Shown here piece by piece: positions 1-9,572 of a stretch of 39,574 nucleotides of DNA; within the stretch, counting starts at the first letter, position 1, and the number at the start of each line of letters is the position of its first letter. The notes beneath the pieces are model-generated. The model was given only the letters and a program-made list of their open reading frames with translations. It was not told the DNA's origin and searched no databases. The translations under genes and the position numbers were made by a program. Origin of the DNA: Candidatus Krumholzibacteriia bacterium (GTDB lineage: Bacteria; Krumholzibacteriota; Krumholzibacteriia; LZORAL124-64-63); contig JAUVII010000009.1 in the NCBI GenBank assembly GCA_030592845.1, positions 1-39,574 of the forward strand. Direction: 5' to 3'.

Positions 1-812
1 AACCCGATGTTCGCCAGCGACAGGTTGGATCCGTAGAACATCCATTCCTTGCGGCTGTGTTTGTCCATGTTGACCAACCCGATGGGCGTGCCGCTGAACT
101 CGTGGTTGAGGTTCAGGATGCCTACCTGCAACCCGTTGAATTCATGGGCCAGGTTGAGGAATCCCACCTGGATACCGTTCAGGCTTTCGGCGAAATTCAC
201 CAGCGCGAGCTGTCCGCCGCCCATCATGGAGTTGGCCGAATTGAGGAAAACCGCCACTTGGGCGCCAGCGAAGGGACCGGCGTTGACGTTGGCCACCGAA
301 CTGGCTTGCAGAAACGTGCCGCCGCCATCGTTGAGGTTCATGACGGCGCTGATCTGGGCACCGGCGAACCCGCGGTTGGTGTAGTTCAGGATCCCGGCCA
401 TCTGCAATCCGGCGAAGGCGTCTTCATCATAGTTGGCCAGCCCTGCAATCTGGAAACCTGCGCCGCCGCTCTTCAAATGGGAAAGTCCACCGGTCAGTGA
501 CAAGCCCTGAAAAAGCCCTCGGGTACTGGAGAACAGTCCGGTCAGCTGCAGGGCGGTGACATCACCGGAGGTCACTCCGGCGACGGCGTTCAGGTCGATA
601 CCATGAATGGCACCGGAACGGCCGTAAAAAACCGACAGGCGGAAATTGGTGGTGGTCTCCGGATTGGGGGTGGTGGCAATCGGATGCAGCAACTGCAATG
701 AGGCGAAGTGGTGCGGCGAGTTGTGGTCCGGTTGGGCGGCACAGGGGGCCGCCAACCCCGCCAGCAGGGTCAGAGAACCGAGTATGAATCGACTTAACAG
801 TTTGATGTTCAT
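1..812 (-). CDS. Secreted/surface protein with GLQVG-type repeats (LA_2272-like surface repeat family), 3' end outside window
   Basis: Open - strand frame from ATG at 812 to the window edge, missing from the ORF track because it has no stop in the window. Signal peptide MNIKLLSRFILGSLTLLAGLAAPCAA; repeats such as GLQMAGILN, GIQVGFLNLAHEFNGLQVGILNLNHEF, GTPIGLVNMD. Confidence 0.8.
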   Translation of the reverse strand, partial: MNIKLLSRFILGSLTLLAGLAAPCAAQPDHNSPHHFASLQLLHPIATTPNPETTTNFRLSVFYGRSGAIHGIDLNAVAGVTSGDVTALQLTGLFSSTRGLFQGLSLTGGLSHLKSGGAGFQIAGLANYDEDAFAGLQMAGILNYTNRGFAGAQISAVMNLNDGGGTFLQASSVANVNAGPFAGAQVAVFLNSANSMMGGGQLALVNFAESLNGIQVGFLNLAHEFNGLQVGILNLNHEFSGTPIGLVNMDKHSRKEWMFYGSNLSLANIG

Positions 813-904
813 TGCTTTCCGGTGGCGGAAGGTTTCAGTGCCGAGCGCAATCGTAGATTAAAATGTTGTTTGCGTCTACAGAAAGGTCCGGTTAGGATGG
901 CCCC

Positions 905-1558
905 ATGTTGAAATCCGCCAAAACCACCAATCGCCTGATGCTGCTCGCCCTTGCCAGCCTCATGGTTTGCCTGCAGGCGGGCACCGCTTCGGCCCTGAAG
1001 CCCCACGTTCGAGAGGGCTGGCTGGTGGGCGTTTCCTATGGCTACAGCGAGGGTAATATCGATTGGGCCGACAAGGACCAGGGAGCCTATAAAGGCGGAG
1101 TCGTTCCCGAGATTCGCTTCGGCCGGATGCTCAGTCCGAAGTTGGCGCTGGGACTGGAGTACCACGGTTGGATGTTGGAAAAAGGGATTGTCCCGGTGAA
1201 GCTGCGCAGCAGCCTGCAGAGTGTCACCCTTGCGGTCACCTGGTATCCCGGCAATTCCGGATCGGCCTTGGAAGGTTTTTTCATGCGGGCCGGCGCGGGT
1301 TACGGATGGGCCGGGTTTACCGTAGTCGAAATCGATGAAATTCCCCCGGACCACGTCCCCCTCGAACAGGAACACGGCACCCGCAAGGACGAATCCGGCA
1401 TCGGTTACAATTTCCAGCTGGGTTACGAATTCCGGCTGAGCCGCGCCTTCGCGACCGGGCTGGGCCTGGGCTTCGACTATCTTTCCATCAACGAGGAAAT
1501 CTACAAGTCGGCGTATTACTTTCCCATCACCCTGACCGCGACCTGGTACTGGGACTGA
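905..1558 (+). CDS. Outer-membrane beta-barrel-like protein
   Basis: Signal peptide (LMLLALASLMVCLQAGTASA), alternating hydrophobic/aromatic strands, aromatic C-terminus (ITLTATWYWD). Confidence 0.7.
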   Translation: MLKSAKTTNRLMLLALASLMVCLQAGTASALKPHVREGWLVGVSYGYSEGNIDWADKDQGAYKGGVVPEIRFGRMLSPKLALGLEYHGWMLEKGIVPVKLRSSLQSVTLAVTWYPGNSGSALEGFFMRAGAGYGWAGFTVVEIDEIPPDHVPLEQEHGTRKDESGIGYNFQLGYEFRLSRAFATGLGLGFDYLSINEEIYKSAYYFPITLTATWYWD

Positions 1559-1559
1559 T

Positions 1560-2591
1560 TCAACAAATCCGCGGCAGCTGTTCCCCCACAGGCATATCCA
1601 CGATGCGTTCGGCCCCGAAGGTGGTCTTCATGGCCACCAGCCCGGGATGATCAGCTACGACTTCGCCGATGATCGCCGCCTCCTGCCCGTATTCATGTCC
1701 GCGCATGGCCGCCAGAACGGCTTCTTTTTCCGCCGCGGGCACAATCGCGATCAGCTTGCCTTCATTGGCCACGTACAAGGGATCGATGCCCAGGATCTCG
1801 CAGGCTCCCGCCACATCGGGCCGAACGGAGAGGGCCCCCTCGTCCAGCTTGATGCCGACTTTGCTGGCCTTGGCGAATTCGTTCAGGGTGGTGGCCGCTC
1901 CGCCCCGGGTGGGATCGCGCAGTGTTCTGGTGCCCGGACCGGCGGCGAGGATCGTCTTGATCAACCCGTTCAGGGCGGCGGTGTCGCTGGACACGGTCGA
2001 TTGGAAACTCAAGCCCTCGCGGACGGTCATGACCGCCATGCCGTGATCGGCCAGGGTGCCGGACAGGATAACCGCATCGCCCGGCGCCATTGAAGCCGCC
2101 GAAAGGTTGAGGCCCTCGGGAATGACACCCAGGCCTGAAGTATTGATGAAGATTCCATCACAACTTCCTTTGCCCACCACCTTGGTGTCGCCGGTGACAA
2201 TCCGCACCCCCGCGCGCGCGGCGGCCGTTTCCATTGAGCAAAGAATCCGGTGGAAATCGGCCATCGGCAGGCCCTCCTCCAGGACAAAACCCACGCTGAG
2301 GGCTGAAACGTCGGCACCGCTCATGGCCACGTCGTTCACGGTGCCGTTGATGGCCAGGTCGCCGATGTCCCCACCGGGGAAAAATATCGGACTGACGACG
2401 AAGGTATCCGTCGAAAAGGCCACCCGCCCGGGGGGCAGGGTGAGCACGGCCTGGTCTTCCAGCATTTCCAGTTCGGGGCTGGCAAAGCGGGGCATGATCA
2501 GTTTGTCGATGAGGTCGGCCGACAGCAGGCCGCCGGCCCCGTGGGCCAGCTGGATGGAGTCGTGGTCCATCAGCGGCAGCGGGCAGCTCAT
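1560..2591 (-). CDS. hypE: Hydrogenase expression/formation protein HypE
   Basis: ORF 1560..2729, likely start MSCPLPLMDHDSIQLAHGAGG; motifs DPTRGG, VTGDTKVVGKG and C-terminal ...GEQLPRIC, the HypE carbamoyl-acceptor Cys. Confidence 0.95.
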   Translation of the reverse strand: MSCPLPLMDHDSIQLAHGAGGLLSADLIDKLIMPRFASPELEMLEDQAVLTLPPGRVAFSTDTFVVSPIFFPGGDIGDLAINGTVNDVAMSGADVSALSVGFVLEEGLPMADFHRILCSMETAAARAGVRIVTGDTKVVGKGSCDGIFINTSGLGVIPEGLNLSAASMAPGDAVILSGTLADHGMAVMTVREGLSFQSTVSSDTAALNGLIKTILAAGPGTRTLRDPTRGGAATTLNEFAKASKVGIKLDEGALSVRPDVAGACEILGIDPLYVANEGKLIAIVPAAEKEAVLAAMRGHEYGQEAAIIGEVVADHPGLVAMKTTFGAERIVDMPVGEQLPRIC

Positions 2592-2614
2592 CTTTTGAAA
2601 ATCCGGACGGTCCG

Positions 2615-3709
2615 TCACAACAGGCCCTTCCTTGAATACTTGTGATAGGCGGCGCAGGCGCCTTCGCTCGAAACCATGGTCGCTCCCAGCGGTGAGGTCG
2701 GCGTGCATTCCTTGCCGAAGGCCGGGCACTCGTGGGGTTTTTTCAATCCCTGCAGGATCTCGCCGCTAATGCAGATCTCCGGCTCCTCGGTCACGATTCC
2801 TTCGACCTTGAACTTCTTTTCCGCGTCGAAGGCCGCCATTTCGTCCCGGATCATCAATCCGCTACCTGGAATCATTCCGATGCCCCGCCACTTGCGGTCG
2901 CACACCGTGTAGATCTCGTCCACCACGGCGCGCGCGGCGGGATTGCCCTCGGCACTGACCACACGCAGGTACTGGTTTTCCACGCCGGGCTGCCCGTTTT
3001 CCAGAAGTTGGACGGTTTTGAGGATGCCCTCGAGAATATCCACCGGTTCGAATCCCGTCGGCACGATGGGCACCCGGTATTTCGCGGCGATGGGTTCGTA
3101 TTCGTCCCAGCCCATGATGGTGCACACGTGGCCCGCGGCGAGGAACCCCTGCACCCGGCAGGCGGGCGAAGACAGGATGGCCTCCATGGCCGGCGGCACC
3201 AGCACGTGGCTGACGATTTCGCTGAAGTTGGTCAGACCCTCGGCGGCCGCCTGCTTGATGGCCATGGCGTTGCCCGGCGCAGTGGTTTCGAAACCGACCG
3301 CGAGGAAAACCACTTCACGATCGGGGTTTTCGCGGGCCATCTTCACCGCTTCGAGGGGGGAGTAGACCATGCGGACGTCGCCGCCCCGCGACTTGACGCG
3401 GAACAGGTCGTCGCTGCTGCCGGGTACGCGCAGCATGTCGCCGAAGGAAGTGAAGATGACATCCGGCCGCGCCGCGATGGCCAGGGCCCGGTCGATTGTT
3501 TCCAGAGGCGTGACGCACACCGGGCAACCGGGGCCGTGGACCAGGGTTATTTCCGGCGGCAGCAGCTGGTCGATGCCGTAACGCATGATCGAATGGGTCT
3601 GCCCGCCGCAGATCTCCATGATCACCCAGGGCCCAGTGACCGCGCGTTTGATTTCCTCCAGCAGCCCCTTGGCCAGTTGGGGATCGCGGAATTCGTCCAG
3701 GTACTTCAC
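2615..3709 (-). CDS. hypD: Hydrogenase formation protein HypD
   Basis: [38 protein letters not shown], conserved C-terminal Cys cluster. Confidence 0.96.
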   Translation of the reverse strand: MKYLDEFRDPQLAKGLLEEIKRAVTGPWVIMEICGGQTHSIMRYGIDQLLPPEITLVHGPGCPVCVTPLETIDRALAIAARPDVIFTSFGDMLRVPGSSDDLFRVKSRGGDVRMVYSPLEAVKMARENPDREVVFLAVGFETTAPGNAMAIKQAAAEGLTNFSEIVSHVLVPPAMEAILSSPACRVQGFLAAGHVCTIMGWDEYEPIAAKYRVPIVPTGFEPVDILEGILKTVQLLENGQPGVENQYLRVVSAEGNPAARAVVDEIYTVCDRKWRGIGMIPGSGLMIRDEMAAFDAEKKFKVEGIVTEEPEICISGEILQGLKKPHECPAFGKECTPTSPLGATMVSSEGACAAYHKYSRKGLL

Positions 3710-3966
3710 TTGGCGTCCTTTTCCTTGCGGTCTTCTTCCATGATGTCGGCCAGACGGCTCAATTCCCGCAGCGAAGCCTGGGCTTCGTCCTCATTGAGGA
3801 TCTGCAGGGCGAACCCGGCGTGCACGATGACGTAGCTGCCCACTTCGGCCTCGGGCGTGTAGGTCAGGCAGGCCTGGTTTTGCACGCCGGCGTAGTCGAT
3901 CAGGCCCATGACGAGCCCGTTCTCTTCGAATGTCTTGAGCACCCTGCCGGGGATGGCCAGGCACAT
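3706..3966 (-). CDS. hypC: Hydrogenase assembly chaperone HypC
   Basis: N-terminal [18 protein letters not shown]; overlaps hypD start by 4 nt. Confidence 0.95.
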   Translation of the reverse strand: MCLAIPGRVLKTFEENGLVMGLIDYAGVQNQACLTYTPEAEVGSYVIVHAGFALQILNEDEAQASLRELSRLADIMEEDRKEKDAK

Positions 3967-4017
3967 GGCGGCTCCATTCCATGATATGAAAGATGGAATT
4001 CATCTTCCCGTTTCCTG

Positions 4018-4023
4018 TATAAT
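4018..4023 (+). promoter_or_regulatory. Candidate -10 element (TATAAT) for the downstream lipoprotein gene
   Basis: TATAAT about 37 nt upstream of the proposed TTG start at 4060 in the divergent hypC/lipoprotein intergenic region; no clear -35. Confidence 0.35.
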
Positions 4024-4059
4024 AACACCTTGAACCCCGAATATTCAGGAGGATTTGTC

Positions 4060-4893
4060 TTGGAAAAAATGTACCGGTTTTTGGCCCTGGCGGCCCTTTG
4101 TCTTTGTGTGGGCGCCTGCGACGACGACGATCCCGTCAAGCCCGCGGAATTTGCGGTGACCATCCAGGTGAAAGATACCGGTGGCGATCCTGTGGAAGGG
4201 TTGCGGGTCCATCTGGTCAACGACCATATTTTTTTCCAGGACGGGGGGATGGCGGCGAAGGCCGCAGTGGTTATTCCATTCCGTACGGAAATTCCGGTCC
4301 ATTCTGTCATGACGATCGAGGATATCGAGGGCCGGACCATTCGGAATCTGCATGAGGGTTCCATCCAGAAGGGCAGTTACAACATTGTCTGGGACGGGAT
4401 GAACAATGCCGGCGATCACCAGCCCTCGGGCCGTTACACGGTTCACCTTGTCTTCACGAACCCGGAAACGGGCAGTTGGGTATTCGAGGACAGGACGGAC
4501 ATGCTGCTTTCCATGCTCGACGCGTCACGAGTGCCCGCGGGGTTCACGAATAAAAACGGGAAGTTGGTGCTCAATGATAAGACCCTGTTCCCCCACCTGT
4601 ATGACCGGCCGGATTTGACCGCCACCGACGAAAACAGTCAGATCATGGGAATGATCAACTTGACTTCGATGATGCGGATTTCCCTGTCCGATACCTCTGG
4701 CGGGGGTGGTATGTGGTTCAAAATGGTGGTGGACGACTCGGAGCCCGTAAACCTGATCTGGAATCCGCGCGTAGCGGCGGCAGCCCCTGGGGATGAACTC
4801 CCGGCTCCGTTGTTTCCCGGCGTTGCCAAGACGGACACGACCCAGCCCGAATTGTTCGACCTGGGTCTGGTCTATCCCAACCCGTTCAACTGA
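4060..4893 (+). CDS. Lipoprotein with FlgD-Ig-like segment, ending at a truncated second PNPFN-type domain
   Basis: SD AGGAGG at 4047-4052 upstream of TTG 4060; lipobox LCVGAC; FlgD-like IEDIEGRTIRNLHEGSIQKGSYNIVWDGMNNAGDHQPSGRYTV; ends LGLVYPNPFN*. Confidence 0.7.
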   Translation: MEKMYRFLALAALCLCVGACDDDDPVKPAEFAVTIQVKDTGGDPVEGLRVHLVNDHIFFQDGGMAAKAAVVIPFRTEIPVHSVMTIEDIEGRTIRNLHEGSIQKGSYNIVWDGMNNAGDHQPSGRYTVHLVFTNPETGSWVFEDRTDMLLSMLDASRVPAGFTNKNGKLVLNDKTLFPHLYDRPDLTATDENSQIMGMINLTSMMRISLSDTSGGGGMWFKMVVDDSEPVNLIWNPRVAAAAPGDELPAPLFPGVAKTDTTQPELFDLGLVYPNPFN

Positions 4894-4905
4894 TCGGTCG
4901 CCGGA

Positions 4906-5199
4906 TCACTCGCCCGTCGCGTCATCCAGGATCTGCTGCAGGTCCTCCTGCTTGACCGCCATCATCAACTCGCCGTCGGGATACCTGACGGCCATGACGC
5001 CCTGCTCGCAGCCGCCCAGGCAGCCGCTCTGGAATACGCGGATCTGGCCCTCCAGGCCCTTCTCCTTGACCATGTTCTTCAGCTCATCGCGTATGTCGCG
5101 TCCGCCACGGTCGGCGCAGCAGGGTTTGGGGTGCCCGTCGGGCCGCTTGTGGGTGCAGACGAAGATGGCGTTGGGAAAGGGCGCGGGGAATTTAAGCAT
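4906..5199 (-). CDS. (2Fe-2S) thioredoxin-like ferredoxin
   Basis: FVCTHKRPDGHPKPCC ... FQSGCLGGCEQGVMAVRYPDG, typical of this ferredoxin family. Confidence 0.85.
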   Translation of the reverse strand: MLKFPAPFPNAIFVCTHKRPDGHPKPCCADRGGRDIRDELKNMVKEKGLEGQIRVFQSGCLGGCEQGVMAVRYPDGELMMAVKQEDLQQILDDATGE

Positions 5200-5279
5200 T
5201 GTTCACTCCGAAGTTTTTGGGCGTAAGATAATTTTCCCTACGAATAACTGATTTTGATCCCATCCGCACCTTTCCGGAC

Positions 5280-7643
5280 CTAATTGCCGTCGGCCAGCCG
5301 CGCGCGGGCCACAATCGCCTGGCCCAGGGCTATCGCTCCATCGTTTGCCGGAACCAGCAGTGGCCGGTGGATGGCAAATCCTTCCTCGCGCAGCAACCGG
5401 GCGGTTTCTTCGATCAGTATCTCGTTCTGGAAAACACCGCCGCCCAAAACGACATCCTTCAACCCGGATCGGCGGGATGCTTCCCGTGCCGCGGCGACAA
5501 ACAGGTCGATGAGCGTCCTGTGGAAACGGGCGCTGATCTCGGCGGGCACAGCTCCCACCGCCAGGGCTTCCACAACCCCTCGGATAATCGGGTCAACCGG
5601 AATAATGAACCCGTCAACCTCTTTTGAAATAACAGCTTGGCAAGGAGATACCCCTCGGGGGGCATCTCCGGACAAAGGCGCGCAGAACGGCGCTGCAACG
5701 GCCACCTCGTCACGGCTGACCATGGCCATCATCTCGATGGCTGCCTGGGCCTCGTAACGGGCTTCGAGCCATCCGCCGGTCAGGGCCGCCACCGCGTCGA
5801 ACAGCCGGCCGCAACTGCTGGTGACGGGGGAATTCAGGTCTTTGTCCAACATTTCGACGACGGCGGCCACGGGCAGATCCGCCATCCAGGGAAGTTTCGG
5901 CAGGTCGTCCCCGAAAGCGTGCCGCAAATAACTGACGGCGGTGCGCCATGGTGCGCGAATCGCGGCATCGCCCCCCGGCAAAGGGACGGGATCAAAATGT
6001 CCCAGCCGCTGAAATTCCTTCAGGTCCCCGGCCAGGATCTCCCCGCCCCAGATGGTGCCGTCGATGCCGTAACCGGTGCCGTCCATGATCAGGCCGATGA
6101 CCGGCCCGGTTAAACCATGCTCGGCCATGACCGCCGCCAGGTGGGCGTGGTGGTGCTGGACCGGTTCGAGGGTTGACCCGCGATCGGTCTGCTCCTTGGC
6201 CCAGCGGGTGCTGAAGTAGCCGGGATGCAGATCATGGGCGATCACCCCGGGCCGGCATTCCAGGACATCCTGCAGGGTCGCCACGGTTTCGGAAAAAAAT
6301 TCGAAGGCCTGCAGGTTTCCCATGTCGCCGATATGGGGACTGAGAAAGGCCCGGTCCTCTTTCAGCAGGCAGACCGTGTTTTTCAGTTCGGGGCCGACCG
6401 CGAGAATATCGGGGCCCGAAGCAGCCGCGCCCTTCAGGTGAATCGGCACCGGCGCGTAGCCCCGGCTGCGGCGGAACAGCAGCGGGCCGTCGTCCAGGAT
6501 CTGGATCACCGAATCGTCCGCCCGGCGAACAATGTCCCGGTCGTGCAGCAGCCAGGCGTCGGCGATGAACCTCAGCCGCGTGGTGGCTTCCGTGTTGCCC
6601 AGGCAGATGGGTTCGTCGCTGGCGTTGCCGCTGGTCATGACCAGGGCCTCCACGCCACGGGCCCGCAATTTATCGAACAAAAGGTGGTGGAGCGGGGTGT
6701 ACGGCAGCATGACTCCCAAACGACGATGTCCGGCCGCGACCGAAGGGGCCGCCAGCTGTCCGCCATCATTCCTGTTCACCAAAACGATGGGCGCGCGGGG
6801 GGACGTCAACATCTCCTCTTCCGCTTCACCGAAAACGCCCAGTCGGCGCGCGGCTTCAATATTCCCGGCCATGACCGCCAGGGGTTTGGCCTCGCGGTTT
6901 TTGTGCCGTCGCAGGCGGGCGACGGCTTTTTCGTCGTCGGAACGCACCGCGAGATGGAATCCACCCAGGCCCTTGAGGGCCAGGACCCGGCCGACCGCGA
7001 GCAATCCGGCCGCCGCCTCCAGGGGGTCGGTGCGGCCGGAGATTACGCCGTCGTAGTCCTCCAGCCACACGCGCGGTCCACACTCCGGACAGGCGTTGGG
7101 CTGCGCATGAAAACGTCGATCGCCAGGATCCTCGTACTCGGTTTGGCACAAGGGGCACATGGTGAACGGGGCCATCGAGGTGTGCGGTCTGTCGTACGGA
7201 ATGCGGCCGATGATGGTCCACCGGGGCCCGCAGTTGGTGCAGTTGGTGAAGGGGTAGCCACACCGCCTGTCCTCGGGATCTCGGATCTCGGCAAGGCAGT
7301 CGTCGCAGGTGGCCACGTCGAAGGGAATCAGGGTGCGGGTGCCGGGCGCGTCGACCGAGGCGCGGATTTCGAATTCCGCGGCGCCGGGATCGATTTCCAT
7401 CTCGTCAATGTCCACCGCCACGATGTCCGCCAGGGGAGGTGCTTCACCGGTCAAACGGACGGCGAAGCTGTCCAGTGCCTCGCCGGGTCCCTGGACTTCG
7501 ATGACCACGCCTTCGCTGGTGTTGGTGACGAACCCGGCCAGATTTTCGCCGCGCGCCAGGTTGTAGACGAAAGGTCGGAACCCAACGCCCTGGACAATGC
7601 CGTCCACCAGGAATCTTCGGCGCAGGGTGGTGAGAGACGTCAT
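5280..7643 (-). CDS. hypF: Carbamoyltransferase HypF
   Basis: Acylphosphatase-like VDGIVQGVGFRPFVYNLA, Cys zinc-finger pairs CDDCLAEI...CTNCGPR...CPLC...CPECGP, YrdC-like and Kae1-like regions. Likely ATG 7643 overlaps the hypB stop (ATGA). Confidence 0.96.
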   Translation of the reverse strand: MTSLTTLRRRFLVDGIVQGVGFRPFVYNLARGENLAGFVTNTSEGVVIEVQGPGEALDSFAVRLTGEAPPLADIVAVDIDEMEIDPGAAEFEIRASVDAPGTRTLIPFDVATCDDCLAEIRDPEDRRCGYPFTNCTNCGPRWTIIGRIPYDRPHTSMAPFTMCPLCQTEYEDPGDRRFHAQPNACPECGPRVWLEDYDGVISGRTDPLEAAAGLLAVGRVLALKGLGGFHLAVRSDDEKAVARLRRHKNREAKPLAVMAGNIEAARRLGVFGEAEEEMLTSPRAPIVLVNRNDGGQLAAPSVAAGHRRLGVMLPYTPLHHLLFDKLRARGVEALVMTSGNASDEPICLGNTEATTRLRFIADAWLLHDRDIVRRADDSVIQILDDGPLLFRRSRGYAPVPIHLKGAAASGPDILAVGPELKNTVCLLKEDRAFLSPHIGDMGNLQAFEFFSETVATLQDVLECRPGVIAHDLHPGYFSTRWAKEQTDRGSTLEPVQHHHAHLAAVMAEHGLTGPVIGLIMDGTGYGIDGTIWGGEILAGDLKEFQRLGHFDPVPLPGGDAAIRAPWRTAVSYLRHAFGDDLPKLPWMADLPVAAVVEMLDKDLNSPVTSSCGRLFDAVAALTGGWLEARYEAQAAIEMMAMVSRDEVAVAAPFCAPLSGDAPRGVSPCQAVISKEVDGFIIPVDPIIRGVVEALAVGAVPAEISARFHRTLIDLFVAAAREASRRSGLKDVVLGGGVFQNEILIEETARLLREEGFAIHRPLLVPANDGAIALGQAIVARARLADGN

Positions 7644-8479
7644 GATTCGGTCCGGCGACTCCCCAATCGGTTCTTCAACCAATCGTACCACTGCTCCAGA
7701 CCTTCGCCGGTGGTGGCGGACACGCGATGGAACTCGAGTCTGGGGTTCACTGCCCGGGCGGCCTGTTCACACTTGTCCACATCGAAGTTCACGTAGGGAA
7801 GCAGATCGATCTTGTTGATCAGGCATAAGTCTGCCGCGGCGAACATGGTGGGATATTTCAGGGGTTTGTCGTCACCTTCGGTGACGCTGATGATCACGAC
7901 CTTGGCGGCTTCGCCCAGATCGAACATGGCAGGGCAGACCAGGTTGCCCACGTTTTCGATCATCAGGCACGAGCCGTCGGCGGGCGCGAGTTCGTCGCAG
8001 GCCCGCCTGATCATCCGCGCGTCCAGGTGGCAGCCCTTACCGGTGTTGACCTGGATCACGGGCGCGCCCGTGGCCGCGATGCGGTCCGCGTCGTTCAGCG
8101 TTTGCTGGTCGCCTTCGATGACCGAAATGTTCATCCCGTCCTTCAGGGCGGTGATGGTGCGTTCCAGTACGGTGGTTTTTCCCGACCCCGGCGATGAAAC
8201 CAGGTTGAGCGCGAGAATGCCCTTGGCTTCGAACCAGCCGCGGTTGCGTTGGGCCAGCAGGTTGTTCTGCTGCAGGATGTCGGTTTCGACCTGAAGCGTG
8301 CGCGAGGCGCCGTGACCGTCGGAATGGTCATGATCATGATGGTTGTGGTGGTGATGATCGTGGGTGTGGCCGGGATCATGATGGTGATCATGATGATGGT
8401 CGTGATGATGCCCCGGCTCGCCGGGTTTACGGAAAGTCACCGCCTCGGGGGGTTGGTCGCAGCCGCAGGTGTCACACAT
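7640..8479 (-). CDS. hypB: Hydrogenase nickel incorporation GTPase HypB with His-rich N-terminus
   Basis: MCDTCGC, long HHHDHHHD tract, P-loop SSPGSGKTT, IEGDQQT, NKIDLLPY. Confidence 0.96.
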   Translation of the reverse strand: MCDTCGCDQPPEAVTFRKPGEPGHHHDHHHDHHHDPGHTHDHHHHNHHDHDHSDGHGASRTLQVETDILQQNNLLAQRNRGWFEAKGILALNLVSSPGSGKTTVLERTITALKDGMNISVIEGDQQTLNDADRIAATGAPVIQVNTGKGCHLDARMIRRACDELAPADGSCLMIENVGNLVCPAMFDLGEAAKVVIISVTEGDDKPLKYPTMFAAADLCLINKIDLLPYVNFDVDKCEQAARAVNPRLEFHRVSATTGEGLEQWYDWLKNRLGSRRTES

Positions 8480-8508
8480 GTCGCGCTCCAGGTTGGTTCA
8501 GGTTCAAA

Positions 8509-8850
8509 TCAATCAACGTTGATGGACCGGACCCTCAGTTCCCGGCCCTGCAGGATCTCCAAAAGCGCCTGCCCGCACTCCGGACAGACGGCCATGAAAT
8601 ATTCCATCGCCACTTCGCGATCGCAATCGGGGCAGTGTCCGCGGCCGGGGATCTCATGGATCACCAGGTCCGCGGTTTCGGCGAGGGTCCCGCGACGGGC
8701 CACCTCGAAGCAGAACTCCAGCGACGGAATTTCCACTCCCGCCAATTCACCCACTTCGATTTCGACGGAATTGATGATCCGGGCACCGGCTGCCCGCGCC
8801 TCATTCCCGGCGATGTCCAGGATTCCGGACACGATGGACATCTCATGCAT
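8509..8850 (-). CDS. hypA: Hydrogenase nickel metallochaperone HypA
   Basis: MHEMSIVSGIL start (Ni-binding MHE), zinc site CPDC...CPEC. Lies at the 3' end of the longer ORF 8509..9423. Confidence 0.94.
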   Translation of the reverse strand: MHEMSIVSGILDIAGNEARAAGARIINSVEIEVGELAGVEIPSLEFCFEVARRGTLAETADLVIHEIPGRGHCPDCDREVAMEYFMAVCPECGQALLEILQGRELRVRSINVD

Positions 8851-8852
8851 GG

Positions 8853-9572
8853 TTACAACCCGAGGAAGCGGATGGCAAGGCCGCTGCCGAGAATGGCCGT
8901 GCCGGCGATGACGTGGGTATAGCGCTCGATCCGCTGCAGGGGAATCAACCGGATGCCGCGCTGCGCCAGATAAACCATCAACAGCATGGTGGCGATGGTG
9001 ACCACGGCGAAGATGGTCGCCACCAGAAACAGTCCCGCGTAGCTGCTGGTGGCCGCCGGGTACATCAGGATGGGAATAAGGGGTTCGCAGGGACCCAGGA
9101 CAAAAATTACGAACAGGGCCCATGGTGTAAGGCTGCGGCCCGGGCCCGAACCCCCGTCGTGTACATGGGAATGTTCGTGGTGGTGACTGTGATGGTGGGT
9201 GTGGGCCGTGCCGTCGGAATGCTGATGCGCGTGTTCGTGGGGGCGGTCTCTCTGGGCTTTGCGCAGTCCCCAAACGGCGTAGATCAGGCCGAAACTGATC
9301 AAAAGCCAGGCCGCGATGTCGCCGCGCATCCCCTCGATGATGTTCAACTCTCCCACCGCCAGACCAAGACCAATGCCCACCAGTCCCAGCGCCACCGAAC
9401 CAAGCACATGGCCGACTCCACACAGGGCGGTAATGCTCAGGGTGCGTCTCAGGGACCAGTTGCGGGCTTTGCCGATGACGATGAAAGGCAGGTAATGATC
9501 GGGGCCGGTCAGGGTATGGACGAAACCGATGGTTGCTGCGGTGGCTGCCAGAACGCCGAGTTCCGAACCCAT
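8853..9572 (-). CDS. Ni/Co transporter or exporter of the NicO/TauE-like/HupE-UreJ type with His-rich loop
   Basis: Likely start MGSELGVLAATAATIGFVHTLTGPDHYLPF; HTLTGPDH motif, hydrophobic segments, loop HEHAHQHSDGTAHTHHHSHHHEHSHVHD; adjacent to hypA. Confidence 0.75.
   Translation of the reverse strand: MGSELGVLAATAATIGFVHTLTGPDHYLPFIVIGKARNWSLRRTLSITALCGVGHVLGSVALGLVGIGLGLAVGELNIIEGMRGDIAAWLLISFGLIYAVWGLRKAQRDRPHEHAHQHSDGTAHTHHHSHHHEHSHVHDGGSGPGRSLTPWALFVIFVLGPCEPLIPILMYPAATSSYAGLFLVATIFAVVTIATMLLMVYLAQRGIRLIPLQRIERYTHVIAGTAILGSGLAIRFLGL

Noticed and set aside
6225-7796. 523-aa + strand ORF opposite hypF
   Set aside because: hypF on the - strand has full family motifs; the + strand ORF is a codon-bias artefact.
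8320-8420. Short tandem repeats (catgatgatggtcgtgatgatg-like) suggestive of a repeat array
   Set aside because: Explained by His/Asp codons of the HypB N-terminus; no spacers, so not CRISPR.
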